A DNA stretch of 21,714 nucleotides from an uncultured Spirochaetaceae bacterium (GTDB taxonomy: Bacteria > Spirochaetota > Spirochaetia > Treponematales > UBA12059). The position numbers were made by a program, and so were the translations under genes. This document shows, piece after piece, positions 20,873 to 21,714 of the stretch (the stretch's first letter is position 1; each line of letters opens with the position of its first letter). Location: positions 1 through 21,714 of the forward strand of contig CALKWG010000222.1 in NCBI GenBank assembly GCA_938004315.1. Direction: 5' to 3'. The notes below the pieces were generated by a model that had not been told where the DNA came from, did not search any database, and worked only from the letters and a program-made list of their open reading frames with translations.

Positions 20873-21714
20873 GCTCCCCGAGGAGCTCATAGCCCAGGAG
20901 CCGCCGGCCGAGCGCGGCCTGTCCCGCCTCATGACCCTGGATAGGAGGAGCGGCGACTACGCCCACCGCATGGTGCGCGAGCTACCCGATATCATAGAGC
21001 CGGGCGCGGTCATGGTTTTTAACGACTCTAAGGTCCGGCGCGCTCGGCTCTTCGCCCAAGGCTCTGGCGGCGGTAAGGTCGAAATCCTCCTCCTCAGGCG
21101 CTTAGGCGATAGGCTCTGGGCCTCCCTGACCACGCGCATGGCTAAGCAGACGCCGGGTAAGACGCTTTCGCTGCCCGAGGGCCTCTCGGCCGAGGTCGTC
21201 GAGGCCCGGCCCGACGAGCGCGTGCTCCGCTTCTCGTTCGAGATCGACGACGGCTACCTGGAGCGCAACGGCCACCTGCCCTTGCCGCCTTATATAAAGC
21301 GGGAGGACAAGCCGGCCGACGCCGAGCGCTACCAAACCGTGTACGCGCGCGAGCCGGGCTCCGCGGCGGCGCCGACGGCCGGCCTGCATTTCACCCCCGC
21401 TATACTCGAGGCGCTCAAGGCCAAAGGCGTCGAGCTGCGCTTCCTCACCCTGCACGTGGGGCTGGGAACCTTCATGCCGGTGCGCGCCGAGAATATCGAA
21501 GAGCACCGCATGCACGAAGAGGATTTCACGATTCCGGAAGACACGGCCCGGGCGGTGAACGCGGCGCGCGCCGAGGGGCGGCCGGTCATAGCGGTGGGCA
21601 CGACGAGCGTGCGGAGCCTGGAGAGCGCCTGGGACGGTAAGGGAGTCAAGGCCGGCCTTTCGAGCACGAGCATCTTCATGTACCCCGGCTACGAGTTCAA
21701 GACCGTAGACGGGC
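20847..21714 (+). CDS. queA: S-adenosylmethionine:tRNA ribosyltransferase-isomerase QueA (3'-truncated by window edge)
   Basis: QueA transfers a ribosyl group from SAM to preQ1 in tRNA, giving epoxyqueuosine in the queuosine pathway. The ATG at 20847 lies within the end of ruvB. Translation gives MKTQDFSFKLPEELIAQEPP, then GAVMVFNDSKVRRARLF, APTAGLHFT, LHVGLGTFMPVR, EEHRMHEEDF and VGTTSVRSLES, all family hallmarks. About 289 residues are visible with no stop, so roughly 50-60 C-terminal residues are expected beyond the edge. There is no clear Shine-Dalgarno close to the ATG; a weak TACGAT 7 nt upstream could be a -10 box. Queuosine precursor genes are not in this window. Confidence 0.95.
   Translation, partial: MKTQDFSFKLPEELIAQEPPAERGLSRLMTLDRRSGDYAHRMVRELPDIIEPGAVMVFNDSKVRRARLFAQGSGGGKVEILLLRRLGDRLWASLTTRMAKQTPGKTLSLPEGLSAEVVEARPDERVLRFSFEIDDGYLERNGHLPLPPYIKREDKPADAERYQTVYAREPGSAAAPTAGLHFTPAILEALKAKGVELRFLTLHVGLGTFMPVRAENIEEHRMHEEDFTIPEDTARAVNAARAEGRPVIAVGTTSVRSLESAWDGKGVKAGLSSTSIFMYPGYEFKTVDG

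Overview
The window is a gene-dense, GC-rich (roughly two-thirds G+C by eye) bacterial chromosome segment made almost entirely of housekeeping genes. There are no tRNA or rRNA genes, no CRISPR array, no insertion sequence and no prophage. It most likely comes from a high-GC spirochaete (Treponema/Spirochaeta lineage). The grounds are gene order recalled from memory: lepB-lepB next to smpB, and yebC/ruvA/ruvB/queA in one run, both resemble Borrelia blocks (around BB0030-BB0033 and BB0021-BB0025). The small TPR-partner protein with a large TPR protein also fits. No 16S gene is present to confirm this.

Layout. (1) 1-590: C-terminal end of a YprB-like RNase H-fold nuclease, rightward. (2) 3105-596: leftward operon of a small TPR-partner protein, a TPR protein and rlmN. 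(3) 3292-3474: a small orphan ORF, rightward. (4) 6024-3452: leftward operon of a membrane-anchored PEGA/SUMF1-like protein, smpB and rsmD. (5) 6094-9863: rightward operon of two signal peptidases, hemW and pdxY. (6) 10380-9850: exported DUF2147 protein, leftward. (7) 11697-10496: pentapeptide-repeat protein and metallo-beta-lactamase-fold protein, leftward. (8) 11796-16201: rightward operon of a Cys-rich protein, murI, rsgA and mutS2, all overlapping. (9) 17388-16237: neuB/spsE-like synthase, leftward. (10) 17508-17753: small zinc-ribbon protein with an intrinsic terminator. (11) 17970 to the window end: yebC-ruvC-ruvA-ruvB-queA, rightward, with queA cut by the window edge.

Functional themes are translation and ribosome maintenance (rlmN, rsmD, smpB, rsgA, yebC, queA, mutS2), envelope and secretion (lepB pair, murI, PEGA/SUMF1, DUF2147, neuB) and recombination (ruvABC, mutS2). 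Genes inside operons are packed by ATGA, GTGA or TGATG junctions. No gene-free stretch exceeds 300 bases.

The most interesting signals are regulatory. Several operon-leading genes, and ruvA inside its cluster, have a good -35/-10 promoter whose -10 box lies only 7-9 nt before the start codon, which predicts leaderless or nearly leaderless mRNAs. One divergent pair shares an overlapping -35 box. Other oddities are hemW with no canonical start codon, a second signal peptidase lacking the expected catalytic serine, a metallo-beta-lactamase with HxHxHH in place of HxHxDH, an isolated AT-rich codon island inside mutS2, and an unexpected preference for TAG stops. I see no wholly new multi-gene system here.
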